Positions 1 to 8,330 of a stretch of DNA of 38,390 nucleotides are shown here, piece by piece. The position numbers and the translations under genes are program-made. This DNA comes from a virus. Every line of letters starts with the position of its first letter. Position 1 is the stretch's first letter. The stretch lies in IMG/VR virus record IMGVR_UViG_3300037090_000061, positions 1 to 38,390 of that record; one strand, written 5' to 3'. Under the pieces are notes generated by a model. It made no database searches, was not told where the DNA came from, and saw nothing but the letters and a program-made list of their open reading frames with translations.

Positions 1-193
1 TGGGGGGTTGTTGGGGTTGTCCTGGTTGCGTAGGAGGTGGGCCACCGCCGGGAGGTAGGGGGGGCTGTTGCATAGATGGGTCAAACGAGGGTGAGCCCTG
101 ACTAATTTGGGTGGTTACCCCGTTTCCCATTCCTCTGCGTTGTAAAGCCTGTTGGATCGGGTCACCACCCTGTCCCGCCATAAATGCTGCCAT
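1..193 (-). CDS. Pro/Gln-rich small virion or lysis-region protein, N-terminal part (cut by window edge)
   Basis: The reading frame starts at ATG 193, with AGGAG five bases upstream, and runs off the left edge after 64 codons. The first 40 residues are ordinary (MAAFMAGQGGDP...); then comes a Pro/Gln/Gly-rich stretch (QQPPLPPGGG, PGQPQQPP). A Pro/Gln-rich C-terminal fragment lies at the right edge (38300-38390), so the two are probably halves of one gene of about 95 residues. Joined directly, the two frames are off by one base mod 3, so a few bases may be missing or miscalled in this low-complexity DNA. Function unknown. It lies downstream of the M23 gene and upstream of a small membrane-protein gene in circular order. 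Confidence 0.65.
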   Translation of the reverse strand, partial: MAAFMAGQGGDPIQQALQRRGMGNGVTTQISQGSPSFDPSMQQPPLPPGGGPPPTQPGQPQQPP

Positions 194-210
194 ATAATCT
201 CCTTTTACAA

Positions 211-257
211 TAAAAGCCACAATAAGTGGCTTAATTTAGCAATGCTTAATTATATCA
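211..257 (-). promoter_or_regulatory. Composite element, copy 1: extended -10, TAAATTA motif, hairpin with T-run
   Basis: On the minus strand TGATATAAT (257-249) is a perfect extended -10. It is followed after 17 bases by a hairpin with arms AAGCCAC and GTGGCTT, then TTTTATTG and the AGGAG of the Pro/Gln-rich gene. The motif just before the stem reads GCTAAATTAA. Five other gaps hold the same arrangement. The T-run after the stem could also terminate transcripts coming from the M23 gene. Confidence 0.6.
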
Positions 258-258
258 T

Positions 259-858
259 CTAAGCAGTCGGGATTCCTAAAGACTGCATCATTTGAAGATA
301 TTCAGGTGAATAGGTGTTTTGAATTGGAGGTAATGGTTGACGTAGATTCTGAGCCAAACGTGAAGGGGCGGGACTATTAACTCCCACTGAGGCCATATTA
401 CTTCCGGGTATAGTTTGTCCGGTGGGTGTAGCTCCTAGCGGGCCTACGGGTTTACCTGAAGCATCGGTGGTTATATCAAGATGTGCGCCTGTAGTATTAC
501 CTGATCCTGGTTGGCCGGGAACTCCACCTGTGTAGGCGATAATGGTTCCGGCTTTAACTAAACCCTTCTGTTCGGGGGTCATCTGGGAAAGATGAGATAA
601 ATAGGTAATTTCTCCAGTCTTAGGGTCTTGCAAAGCAACTCTATTACCAAAGCCAGACTTATCGTAACCTTCAGAAACAAAGTTATAGTCTTGGGGAAGT
701 TTAATGGGAGTACCAGCAGGAATACCGAAATCATAACCTTGGTGATAGGAATAATACTTTTGCATATCAGGAGAAGCGGGGCCGGGAGATTGAGTAAGTT
801 TACCTTGTCCTGCCAGCCATTGGGAGTTGAGTTGTCTAGCCTGTTCTTCTGGATCCAT
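259..858 (-). CDS. M23-family (LytM-like) peptidase domain protein
   Basis: A 199-residue protein with the M23 zinc-peptidase fold signature. Residues 39-52 read HQGYDFGIPAGTPI, giving the first His (H39) and Asp (D43) ligands, H89 lies in YLSHL, and the last motif is GAHLDI at 125-129. In active M23 enzymes that last motif is HxH; here the second His is Asp (D128), so zinc binding may be altered or lost. No signal peptide is visible and the C-terminal 50 residues are Pro-rich. The gene follows an internal virion protein gene, which fits a virion-associated cell-wall enzyme or a structural relic more than a free endolysin, since a separate GH25 lysozyme is present. The fold is fairly sure; activity is not. 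Confidence 0.75.
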   Translation of the reverse strand: MDPEEQARQLNSQWLAGQGKLTQSPGPASPDMQKYYSYHQGYDFGIPAGTPIKLPQDYNFVSEGYDKSGFGNRVALQDPKTGEITYLSHLSQMTPEQKGLVKAGTIIAYTGGVPGQPGSGNTTGAHLDITTDASGKPVGPLGATPTGQTIPGSNMASVGVNSPAPSRLAQNLRQPLPPIQNTYSPEYLQMMQSLGIPTA

Positions 859-895
859 AGTTTGCCGCTTGACTAACTGGTGTATACTGCTAGTT

Positions 896-1090
896 ATGAT
901 TGAACTTGCAGCAACTTTAATTGTTTTATATTTCTCTTTTTATATTCTTATGTTTTTAATTGGTATTGGTGGTTATTTATTGATTGGGGCGGGAGTCTTT
1001 TCATCTTGGTTATGGAGTAAACATAAAACCATTTTCTGGATAGTGTCTTTTTATCTTTTTATGGTTTTATTGATTAAAATAATTGGTTAA
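896..1090 (+). CDS. Small two-helix membrane protein, only likely rightward gene
   Basis: A 64-residue reading frame from ATG 896. It has two long hydrophobic segments (about 4-32 and 45-63) separated by a basic turn (WLWSKHKTI). TATACT (883-888) ends seven bases before the ATG and there is no Shine-Dalgarno sequence, so a leaderless start is possible. An in-frame TTG lies farther upstream at 827 but would add Cys-rich sequence that overlaps the M23 start. The gene diverges from the M23 gene and its stop overlaps the end of the convergent 698-residue gene by four bases. A membrane role such as holin, antiholin or superinfection exclusion is conceivable but only guessed. The strand is T-rich, which by itself favours hydrophobic translations, so the gene is not certain. 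Confidence 0.5.
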   Translation: MIELAATLIVLYFSFYILMFLIGIGGYLLIGAGVFSSWLWSKHKTIFWIVSFYLFMVLLIKIIG

Positions 1091-3183
1091 TGATATTTCT
1101 TTTTAGTCGTATCTCTTAAGTATTTCTCTTGTGCTGCTCTAGATTTAACCGCTGCGGTAACATCTTCAGCAGATGGAGGATTAGATACTGGACTAAAGTT
1201 ACCTTGACCATATCTTAAATCTCTAACTAAACGACCTTGTTGAGCTGGTCCTTTGCTATTATAAGCACCTGCAGGAATATCGGGAGGCAGGGGTTGTCTA
1301 GTCATCGTATTAACGGGTATTGTTTCAGTCGGGACTAAACTGGCTGAAGAGGCTGCTGTGGGTGCAGTAATAGGCGGTAAAACATCAGGACTTAAAGCGG
1401 CTCCGACATTATATAATCCCTGATTAACTAACCCTGCGATATTACTGCCAATCTTTGCTACACCCCCGGTAAATCTGCGGGGAGATTGCATACCCTGTAA
1501 CCCACTTGGATCGCTTAAAATATCTTCTGAATAAGTTTTTAGAGCGTGATAATCTCTTAAATAAGGAATAGCCCCTTTTACTTTTAGAGCTAAATAATTA
1601 CGAGAATATCTAGCCATTTCAGTAGTTATGTCTTTACCAATAGGTCCATAGGTGGGTGAGTTAAAAGCCTTTGGGCCATAATCCATAGCGTTAGTTTTAA
1701 TAGCGTTTATATCAGCAGCTGATAAATAACGACTTCCAGTATTTAGACTGTAGTCCCCATAATTGTAAACATCCCTAATTAGATTTGAGATTGCTTCTTC
1801 TTGACCAGGAAATCTCTTTAATAAATAGCTTTTCATATTATTAGTAAATTCACTAGTTTGAGCAATTTGAGCATAAGCTGGATCTTTTAAGACATTCCCC
1901 AATTTAATCCCTGTTTCAGTTAAAGCCTTATCGGTTGCTAGTATTTTTCCCTTAGTTGTTAGTTGGCCGGGAATATCATTTTTTAGCAACACTTTAGACA
2001 TGGTGCTAGCTTGATCCATATTGTTTGTTTGTTCTATAAATTCTTTAGTTCCACCCCCACTAACTAATTCTTGAGAATTTTCCGCTGCTTTTTTAAGAAA
2101 GTTTCCTGTCCCTTTGACCGGACTCTTAACAATTTCAGGCAGAGTTCCCTTAACTTCAGGTCCAACTTTAGAAAATAGACTTAAATCCATTAAAGTCTGA
2201 ACTGGCTTTTCGTAGGCCCTCTGTCCGGCTCTTTCTAAGAAATTTCCCCCTTTTAATGGTTCACCAACTGCTTGATTCAATTCACTCAATAATCCGATGG
2301 CTAAATTCTTAACGATACCCGGCATACTAATATCTTGGCTTAATTGTTGAAGTTTTTTACCCGTAGGATCAGCGGCAGCATCTTGGACCCTAGTTATGTA
2401 ATCACCTGGCATTTTAGCAATAGTACTTAACATTTCTCCGGTATTATTGATGGCATTGACTCCCAATCCTCCCACAAATCCTTCAACTGGACCGACTGGT
2501 GATTGATCGGTTGATGCTGGCCCAGTGCCGTTTTTGGCTGCCATAAAGTTACCTATTCCCTGATCTATTGATTGGAATATGTTTTGAGATTTATTTTGTT
2601 GAGATTGTGTTTGGGGTATTTCCGGTAATGTCTGACCGGCCAATCCAGCAGTTTGATTTATTTCAGCTTTAATCTTGTCTTTTTGGCCCTGGTCCACACT
2701 ATAGGTGATTTTGGGTAATTCTCCGGTTAATTTTCCTTTTAAAGCTGAAAGCCAACCCGGCCCTTGAACATTCATTGGTATTTGAGATTGAGGGGGAGCT
2801 AGTTTATTGTAATCTGCAGCCGCCGCATCTAAATCGTTCTGGTCACCACTAATCATGGCATCGTTAACTCTTTTGGCTGCTTGCGCCCTAAGAGTAAATT
2901 CGGCAGTCTGAGTTTGTTCTTGAGGTGTTTGTACTTTTAACTGAGGATTGGATAGTTGTTGCTGACGGGTAGCTAGATCGGGAGCAATTTGGGTATCAGA
3001 TAAACCCTGACCTTTAAGAGTGGAATAAGCTCCGGCATTAGCCTGATCCTGAACGTATTTGAGTTGTTCTTCATAATTTGAGGGAGTGGCAATCCCGTAT
3101 CTTGAGAGGTCCTGTGGATAGACATCTTTTATATTTCCTTGACCGTCATCTATCTCATACATTCCATTTGGTTTTAACCCCAT
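1087..3183 (-). CDS. Large internal or structural virion protein, unrecognised
   Basis: A 698-residue protein starting at ATG 3183 with GGGAGG just upstream. The N-terminal 200 residues are Gln/Asn/Ala-rich and predicted helical (DLATRQQQL, TPQEQTQTAE), the middle is helix-rich with repeated Gly turns, and the C-terminus is Pro/Ser-rich, ending in basic residues (TKKKYH). No enzymatic motif is seen. It is paired with another Gln-rich protein (3193-3942) between tail genes and the M23 peptidase gene. In short-tailed phages that position usually holds internal or ejection proteins that leave the head with the DNA, and this is the favoured role by position and composition only. Confidence 0.6.
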   Translation of the reverse strand: MGLKPNGMYEIDDGQGNIKDVYPQDLSRYGIATPSNYEEQLKYVQDQANAGAYSTLKGQGLSDTQIAPDLATRQQQLSNPQLKVQTPQEQTQTAEFTLRAQAAKRVNDAMISGDQNDLDAAAADYNKLAPPQSQIPMNVQGPGWLSALKGKLTGELPKITYSVDQGQKDKIKAEINQTAGLAGQTLPEIPQTQSQQNKSQNIFQSIDQGIGNFMAAKNGTGPASTDQSPVGPVEGFVGGLGVNAINNTGEMLSTIAKMPGDYITRVQDAAADPTGKKLQQLSQDISMPGIVKNLAIGLLSELNQAVGEPLKGGNFLERAGQRAYEKPVQTLMDLSLFSKVGPEVKGTLPEIVKSPVKGTGNFLKKAAENSQELVSGGGTKEFIEQTNNMDQASTMSKVLLKNDIPGQLTTKGKILATDKALTETGIKLGNVLKDPAYAQIAQTSEFTNNMKSYLLKRFPGQEEAISNLIRDVYNYGDYSLNTGSRYLSAADINAIKTNAMDYGPKAFNSPTYGPIGKDITTEMARYSRNYLALKVKGAIPYLRDYHALKTYSEDILSDPSGLQGMQSPRRFTGGVAKIGSNIAGLVNQGLYNVGAALSPDVLPPITAPTAASSASLVPTETIPVNTMTRQPLPPDIPAGAYNSKGPAQQGRLVRDLRYGQGNFSPVSNPPSAEDVTAAVKSRAAQEKYLRDTTKKKYH

Positions 3184-3192
3184 AATCCTCCC

Positions 3193-3942
3193 TTATGTTA
3201 TGTGAGCACCATTGCCGGAACCGACAAACGTCCTGGTTGAGGCATCAAAGATAAGTCCATTCCCAGCCGGAATATATGACTTACTGGAAGTGTAGTATTG
3301 AGCTTGGGCTTGGGCTAGAGGACTATTGAGTTGCTGTTCACTTATGGCTAATTGGTTGGCTCTATCAGCCTCAGCCGTACTTAATTGAACCCCAGCTTGC
3401 ATCTTTGCTAATAAAGTGTTCAGTTCGTTGGTATTCTGTTGAGATTGTAAACTAACACCATAGCCTTGTTGCTGTCCTAACAAAGTAGACTCCATTGAGT
3501 ATGGTTGAAGTTCTTTCTGTTGCTGTTGTTGTTCCAAACCTAACTGAGTAGAGACCAGATTTTGCGCATTTTGAGCCTGTGTGGTAGCTCTTTCGGCTAA
3601 CGGAGATAGTTTAGCCTGTTGGTAACCAACACCTCTATCTAACTGATTCTGGCTCATTTCCTCGCCTCTTGCGGCATTTAATTGGGTGTAGGGTATCTGG
3701 GAAACGGTATCATTTAATTGATTGGCATTTGCCTGCAAAGTGGGGAGATTGTATTGTTGACCAATTGAACCATACAGCGAGGTTAAAGTCGGTTGGCTAT
3801 TTATAGCTCCAGTGTAACGTCCTAAAAGATCAGCATTTTGCTGTTTGTAGGAATTTAAAAGATCAGTATTCCCTTGACTTTGGGAATTAAGTGTCCCTGA
3901 AGTGTCCGGTAAGCCATTCATTGAATCTTGTACTGAAGACAT
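3193..3942 (-). CDS. Gln-rich helical virion protein, likely ejection/internal protein
   Basis: A 249-residue protein, about one fifth Gln, with a long helical central part (roughly 60-210) that contains a QQQQQ run. The short C-terminal tail (GNGLIFDASTRTFVG) looks like a beta-hairpin. Motifs such as LYGSIGQQYNLP and LDRGVGYQQAKLSPLAERAT recall small internal virion proteins of podoviruses, from memory and not from a search. The start at 3942 has AAGGAT about ten bases upstream and follows composite element copy 2. Its stop is ten bases before the start of the 698-residue gene, so the two are probably co-transcribed. Confidence 0.6.
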   Translation of the reverse strand: MSSVQDSMNGLPDTSGTLNSQSQGNTDLLNSYKQQNADLLGRYTGAINSQPTLTSLYGSIGQQYNLPTLQANANQLNDTVSQIPYTQLNAARGEEMSQNQLDRGVGYQQAKLSPLAERATTQAQNAQNLVSTQLGLEQQQQQKELQPYSMESTLLGQQQGYGVSLQSQQNTNELNTLLAKMQAGVQLSTAEADRANQLAISEQQLNSPLAQAQAQYYTSSKSYIPAGNGLIFDASTRTFVGSGNGAHIT

Positions 3943-3963
3943 AGTATTTAATCCTTATACTAA

Positions 3964-4015
3964 AAATCCCGTCATCTCTGGCGGGCTTAAATTAGCTCTT
4001 TGGTATATTTTAGCA
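3964..4015 (-). promoter_or_regulatory. Composite element, copy 2: extended -10, TAATTTA motif, hairpin with T5
   Basis: Minus strand: TGCTAAAAT (4015-4007), 19 bases ending in GCTAATTTAA, then a stem with arms CCCGCCA and TGACGGG (one mismatch), then TTTTTA and AAGGAT before the Gln-rich gene. The five-T run makes this copy a credible intrinsic terminator as well as a 5-prime hairpin. Confidence 0.6.
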
Positions 4016-4039
4016 TAGTTTAGATCTCGTAGTTAATTT

Positions 4040-4693
4040 CTAGGACGCTTGATAACTTAAACTAATACAGATATTGTCAGTAGTTGCCCAAGTCCATGGA
4101 GAGGTGGGGGTTATAGTCATAAGTTTAACCGTTGATCCACTTGGACCAAATTGGTAAATCGTAATGCCATTATCAACCACTCCCTCGTAATAGCCCACAC
4201 CGTGCTGAAGAAAAATAGCCTTACCGCAAGGCATAATTGAAGCAGTGGAGGCTGCCGCTACTGGAGGAGTTATTACAGGATTTGTCCCCATAGAACTTCC
4301 GCTACCAAATACAAAAGAAACCTGTACAAAAATAATCTTACCAATCTGGCAATAAAATCCCGTGTTAGTTCCATTGCCTACCGTTAAATTTGTCCATGAT
4401 GGGTTAAATGATGTCCAGTTATAGGATGGAATTGATGCTGGAGTCCCCCAGGTTGGTACTCCCCCAACCATAGTCAAAACCTGATTGGCTGTACCCACTG
4501 GAAGTCTGGTGAAGTTAGTCCCATCGGAATAGTAAAGATCTCCAGCCGAACCGTTCACGTATAAGTGTCTGGGTTTAATCGCCGCAGGTAGAATATCAGC
4601 CTGACTGATACGCTTAAATTGGTCAGTGGGTTGATCTAAAGGTGTGACTTCAGTCCCAAAGGTGGGGTTAACTTCAATCGGTTTATCAGCCAT
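4040..4693 (-). CDS. Tail fibre/receptor-binding-like protein
   Basis: A 217-residue protein. Residues 40-80 (KPRHLYVNGSAGDLYYSDGTNFTRLP, then GTANQVLTMVGGVPTWGTP) match the style of phage tail-fibre stalk modules, in which a GDLYYSDGTN strand leads to a GTxxQVLT turn. The C-terminal 120 residues are beta-rich (GFYCQIGKIIFVQVSF) and may be the receptor-binding head. The start at 4693 has AGGAG three bases upstream and sits directly behind the nozzle/adhesin gene, so the two may form one receptor-binding apparatus. The family call is by motif style only. Confidence 0.65.
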   Translation of the reverse strand: MADKPIEVNPTFGTEVTPLDQPTDQFKRISQADILPAAIKPRHLYVNGSAGDLYYSDGTNFTRLPVGTANQVLTMVGGVPTWGTPASIPSYNWTSFNPSWTNLTVGNGTNTGFYCQIGKIIFVQVSFVFGSGSSMGTNPVITPPVAAASTASIMPCGKAIFLQHGVGYYEGVVDNGITIYQFGPSGSTVKLMTITPTSPWTWATTDNICISLSYQAS

Positions 4694-4699
4694 ATTCTC

Positions 4700-7600
4700 C
4701 TAAATTTGGTTTTCTTCTCGAGCGTCCTCTACCTGACCCGCAACGGCCAATAGAGCTTGGGAAGTAGTAGTGGTACAACCAAAATCTATACCTAATTTGT
4801 ATTCAAAGAATCTACCACCCATAACTTCAACCCGTGAACTCCGACTGCCTACAGTTGAGTCAGTTGCAGATACCCATGATCCGTCATCTATTTGATATTT
4901 AGGAGTCATCGTCTGGCCTGATATAAGAGGATGATATTGAGCTTTTACTCTTTGCAGAACTTTATCCTTATAAACTCTCCCGGCATCATCGGTCATAAAT
5001 TCGATGGTTGCGGTCGTGTAAGGGGGATTAGTCTGATCGACCTCATCCATGCCACTTGAGACATTATCTTTCCAGCCTATCAAGAGTTTACCGTTAAAGG
5101 ACATTAAGAGACCTATTTTAGCTAGATTAGTTCGGGTTCCGGTAGAAATCACATGGTCAAATCCTAGAGATTCTGGGTAAGAAGGATTCAGTGATCCATA
5201 AACATAAACACCTTGCTCTACCGTACTTGAGGTAGATGGACCCGTACCTGTATGTAGGAGGGCATGGTACATGGTCATCGCTCCGGGCATGATCTCAATC
5301 GTGGTTCCGGGGTCGAGTTTGGGTAGGTTGCGAACTTTAGAAGCTGTCGCATCACCGGCGTATCTCATGTGTTGACCTCTAGCCCCGGCGTAGAAGTCAA
5401 TAATTCCTTTAGATCCAAGCATGGCATCAATCGCCCCTTCAGGTACGTCAATAAAGAAGTTGTATTGATCTGAGATCCCGTCCCAGAAGAAGATACGTCC
5501 GTTTTCAATTGTAGTTATATTTGGTCCCCGTTGACAGCCTACCGCTAAATACTCATTCCACAGGGTAGCGCATCTGGCAGTCCACTCTCCCGGGAGAATT
5601 ATTCTATTTGGATCGTAAGCAATCAGATCCCATTTACCGATGTATTTGTCGTTTAAGATAACTAGGAAGTTCTGGAACCTAATCATCTGGTGGTAATCCG
5701 TCCGGGTAACTAGGTAAGAGAAATAAGTATTGTAAGTGACTGTTGAAAGATCTGAGGTCGTACCTGTCGTCACGGTTCCATCAGCTACCGTACTTGTGAG
5801 GTGGAAATGGTACTGCGCTCCCCCACCCGCTAGTTGTGGCCGCCAAGGGCTAGAAAAGACGAATTCTACCAGTTGTGCGCTTCCTGGGAGGTTAGCGTTT
5901 GTGATAGTCTTGGTTGCCATTACCTGATGGGTTGAATTGTGTACGGTTAAAGTCCAGTCTCCGGTTCCTTTAGTCGCTAGTTTAACGTCTATAGACTTTT
6001 GAGGATCTTTAGTAGGAGTGAAAGTAACCGTATTGGAGGCTGATTCGGTAATTGAAGTGGGTACGGTAAAAGTCTGTCCGGTTAAGGCTTGGGATTGATC
6101 CACGTCGAATCTCCCGTTAGGTGCGGTAAAAGGTACGTCAGTTGAGTAAGTACAAGACGAGTTAGTTAGATCGTTAGCGTTGGAGGTTAGATCAGTGACA
6201 GCGTTGTTGAGTTTGTAGTAGGCTACTAGACCGACTTCATTCCCGATAAGCTGGACATCCTTATAACCGATTAGATTAGCCTGAGAACGGACTGCCGACC
6301 AAACCCTCACGTCGTCCATTAAACCATTGTAAAAGTTTACTGCCGTTCCTGCTCCATCCTTACTGGTAGCTAGGAAGAATTGTGAGGCGTTGTCACTGAT
6401 TGCTGTCAGAGTCCCGACTGAGGTTCCAATACTTATACCATTAACGTAGAAGTTGGCCGTTGAGGTTGAAGCTGTCCAAGTTACGGCACAGTGTTGCCAT
6501 TGGGAAATAGCAATAGAATCCGCCTGTTTAATCAGTTCATCATAAGCTGTGCCGTTAGTCGATACATCTAAATAAAGTTGATTGACTGAGCCGTTGGCTA
6601 GGTTATTATCTTGAGCGTAAGTGATTGTTGGAGTGGTCGTTCCTGTATAGGAAGTGTAGTAATCGATATGGATGCGGCCAGTTCCCCCAGCACCGCCATA
6701 ATGAGCGGCTTGCTGAGACGAGTTGGTTCCGTACCCACCCGATCCTCCAGAAGCGGTTATAAGATTAGTTCCTAAAGTAGCCGTTTGACATTTCAAAAGA
6801 ACTGAGCCTCCAGCTCCTCCACCACCGCCACCTGTTTCTCCTACAAATAAAGATGTATTTTGACCATTTTCACCCGCTGAAACTATATTTGAACCAGCGA
6901 TAATAACGGCTGAAATAAAGATTATCCCTCCTCCGGTTCCTCCTCTAGCCCCACTGTTTGAGGCTCCAGCTCCTCCCCCTCCCCCTCCAGATCCCATAAA
7001 AAGAGTGGTTAAATCAGAAGTTCCGCAAGTTGACCCTCCGACCGGTTCACCTAACTGATTGTTTGCACCGACAGATCCATAGCCCCCGCCTCCACCGCCA
7101 CTAGGATTACCGGCTGGAGTTCCAGCCCCACCACCACCGCCGCTTCCACCAGAAGCATGATATGCACTAGAGCTAAAGTTTCCAGATCTTGATCCGGTAT
7201 TTCCCTCACCGTAACCTCCGTCTCTTGACCCTCCCCCAACTCCGGCCACACCGTAAAGATAACCACATCCTGAAGCTGACAAATTACCCGTTACCGTAAC
7301 TGTTCCATTCGCTAAGAAGGCCAATATGCCCCCGACTGTTCCATTCCAAGCCTTAGCAGTGTAGGTTTTACCAGAGTTGATTGTGACATTAGTGTATTGT
7401 TTTAAGACCCTGACTTGCGCTCCGGTTCCGTAAGTTGCATTAAGAGGTTGATCTACAGTCACGGTTCCTGCCGTATAACCTACAATCTTGTTTCTCATCC
7501 AAGTACCAGCTCCGGTTCCCTGGCTCTGGTGAATTAAGATAACTTGTCCAGAGGCAAAGGAGACATTGGTAGCCGTAAGAGTAGTTGTGTTTATGGTTCC

Positions 7601-8329
7601 AGTACAGGCCGAATCTATCACGGTTTCAGTTTCATCAAGTGAGACAGTTTTAGATCCATCCGACCCATCACCAAAGTAACCTCCTACTGCCCGGACTCCA
7701 AATCTATAAGACCGGATATTGCCTGATTCGTTCCACTTAGAGACAAACACCATTTGATTACCAGTAGTAGGTAGAGTTGTAGGTTTGACGTTACACTCAA
7801 TAGATAGGTCACCTGTTATGGAAAGTGAGGCCGTATCGGCTCGGTAAGCGTATTGAGATGAGGCGGCCACAGCACTTAGGGAGTAGGTATTCTGGGGTAC
7901 ACCGCCGGTAGAGGTGAAATAGTCGTTATTAAAAGTAGGTGAACTGGATAACTTACCGTATCTGCCAATAGTTGAATCATTGGCGTAGTAAATAGCATCA
8001 TCATCAGGGTAATATGACAGTCCGTTACCATGAGAGCTGGGCGCAGTGTTTAGTTTAGCGTAGGCTCCCGTTGTACCATCTCTTGAATAGAACGACCCGG
8101 AAGCATCCACAAAGTAAACTGTGGTCCCAACTATATCCCCGAATTTAGGTAGATCGGTCACAATCGTGCCTGACTTCTTAATCGTGGCCGGGAGAATGTA
8201 AGCGTGCTTAGGATTGGTTCTGAAGTCAATACATCTTTCCCAGTAAACCGCATCAGGGATCATTGACTCATGGTCAAAGTCGGAAATACCGCCTATAAAT
8301 CGGTCGTGTGATTGTTCTATTAGTGCCAT
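4700..8329 (-). CDS. Tail nozzle/adhesin with LamG-like domain split by a Gly-rich insert
   Basis: A 1209-residue protein. Residues 1-150 (HDRFIGGISDFD, YWERCIDFRT, YILPATIKKSG) and 850-1209 (beta-propeller-like repeats such as FQNFLVILNDKYIGKWD) fit a podoviral tail-nozzle or tubular-B-type scaffold. Between them is a concanavalin A/LamG-like lectin fold: the N-terminal half is at about 165-218 (GDLSIECNVKP, FVSKWNESG) and the C-terminal half at about 590-690 (ISQWQHCAVTW, NFYVNGISIG, FYNGLMDDVRVW). The intervening 370 residues begin with beta strands (VILIHQSQGTGAG, YTNVTINSGKTY) and then become Gly-rich (370-550, with GGGGGGAGG runs). A short C-terminal partner segment follows at 700-735. 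The stop of the adaptor gene precedes this ATG by one base. Likely a tail-tip adhesin. Confidence 0.75.
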   Translation of the reverse strand: MALIEQSHDRFIGGISDFDHESMIPDAVYWERCIDFRTNPKHAYILPATIKKSGTIVTDLPKFGDIVGTTVYFVDASGSFYSRDGTTGAYAKLNTAPSSHGNGLSYYPDDDAIYYANDSTIGRYGKLSSSPTFNNDYFTSTGGVPQNTYSLSAVAASSQYAYRADTASLSITGDLSIECNVKPTTLPTTGNQMVFVSKWNESGNIRSYRFGVRAVGGYFGDGSDGSKTVSLDETETVIDSACTGTINTTTLTATNVSFASGQVILIHQSQGTGAGTWMRNKIVGYTAGTVTVDQPLNATYGTGAQVRVLKQYTNVTINSGKTYTAKAWNGTVGGILAFLANGTVTVTGNLSASGCGYLYGVAGVGGGSRDGGYGEGNTGSRSGNFSSSAYHASGGSGGGGGAGTPAGNPSGGGGGGYGSVGANNQLGEPVGGSTCGTSDLTTLFMGSGGGGGGAGASNSGARGGTGGGIIFISAVIIAGSNIVSAGENGQNTSLFVGETGGGGGGAGGSVLLKCQTATLGTNLITASGGSGGYGTNSSQQAAHYGGAGGTGRIHIDYYTSYTGTTTPTITYAQDNNLANGSVNQLYLDVSTNGTAYDELIKQADSIAISQWQHCAVTWTASTSTANFYVNGISIGTSVGTLTAISDNASQFFLATSKDGAGTAVNFYNGLMDDVRVWSAVRSQANLIGYKDVQLIGNEVGLVAYYKLNNAVTDLTSNANDLTNSSCTYSTDVPFTAPNGRFDVDQSQALTGQTFTVPTSITESASNTVTFTPTKDPQKSIDVKLATKGTGDWTLTVHNSTHQVMATKTITNANLPGSAQLVEFVFSSPWRPQLAGGGAQYHFHLTSTVADGTVTTGTTSDLSTVTYNTYFSYLVTRTDYHQMIRFQNFLVILNDKYIGKWDLIAYDPNRIILPGEWTARCATLWNEYLAVGCQRGPNITTIENGRIFFWDGISDQYNFFIDVPEGAIDAMLGSKGIIDFYAGARGQHMRYAGDATASKVRNLPKLDPGTTIEIMPGAMTMYHALLHTGTGPSTSSTVEQGVYVYGSLNPSYPESLGFDHVISTGTRTNLAKIGLLMSFNGKLLIGWKDNVSSGMDEVDQTNPPYTTATIEFMTDDAGRVYKDKVLQRVKAQYHPLISGQTMTPKYQIDDGSWVSATDSTVGSRSSRVEVMGGRFFEYKLGIDFGCTTTTSQALLAVAGQVEDAREENQI

Positions 8330-8330
8330 A

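Noticed and set aside
7051-7266. 71-codon frame inside the adhesin gene
   Set aside because: It is an alternative frame of the Gly-rich coding region without a ribosome binding site.
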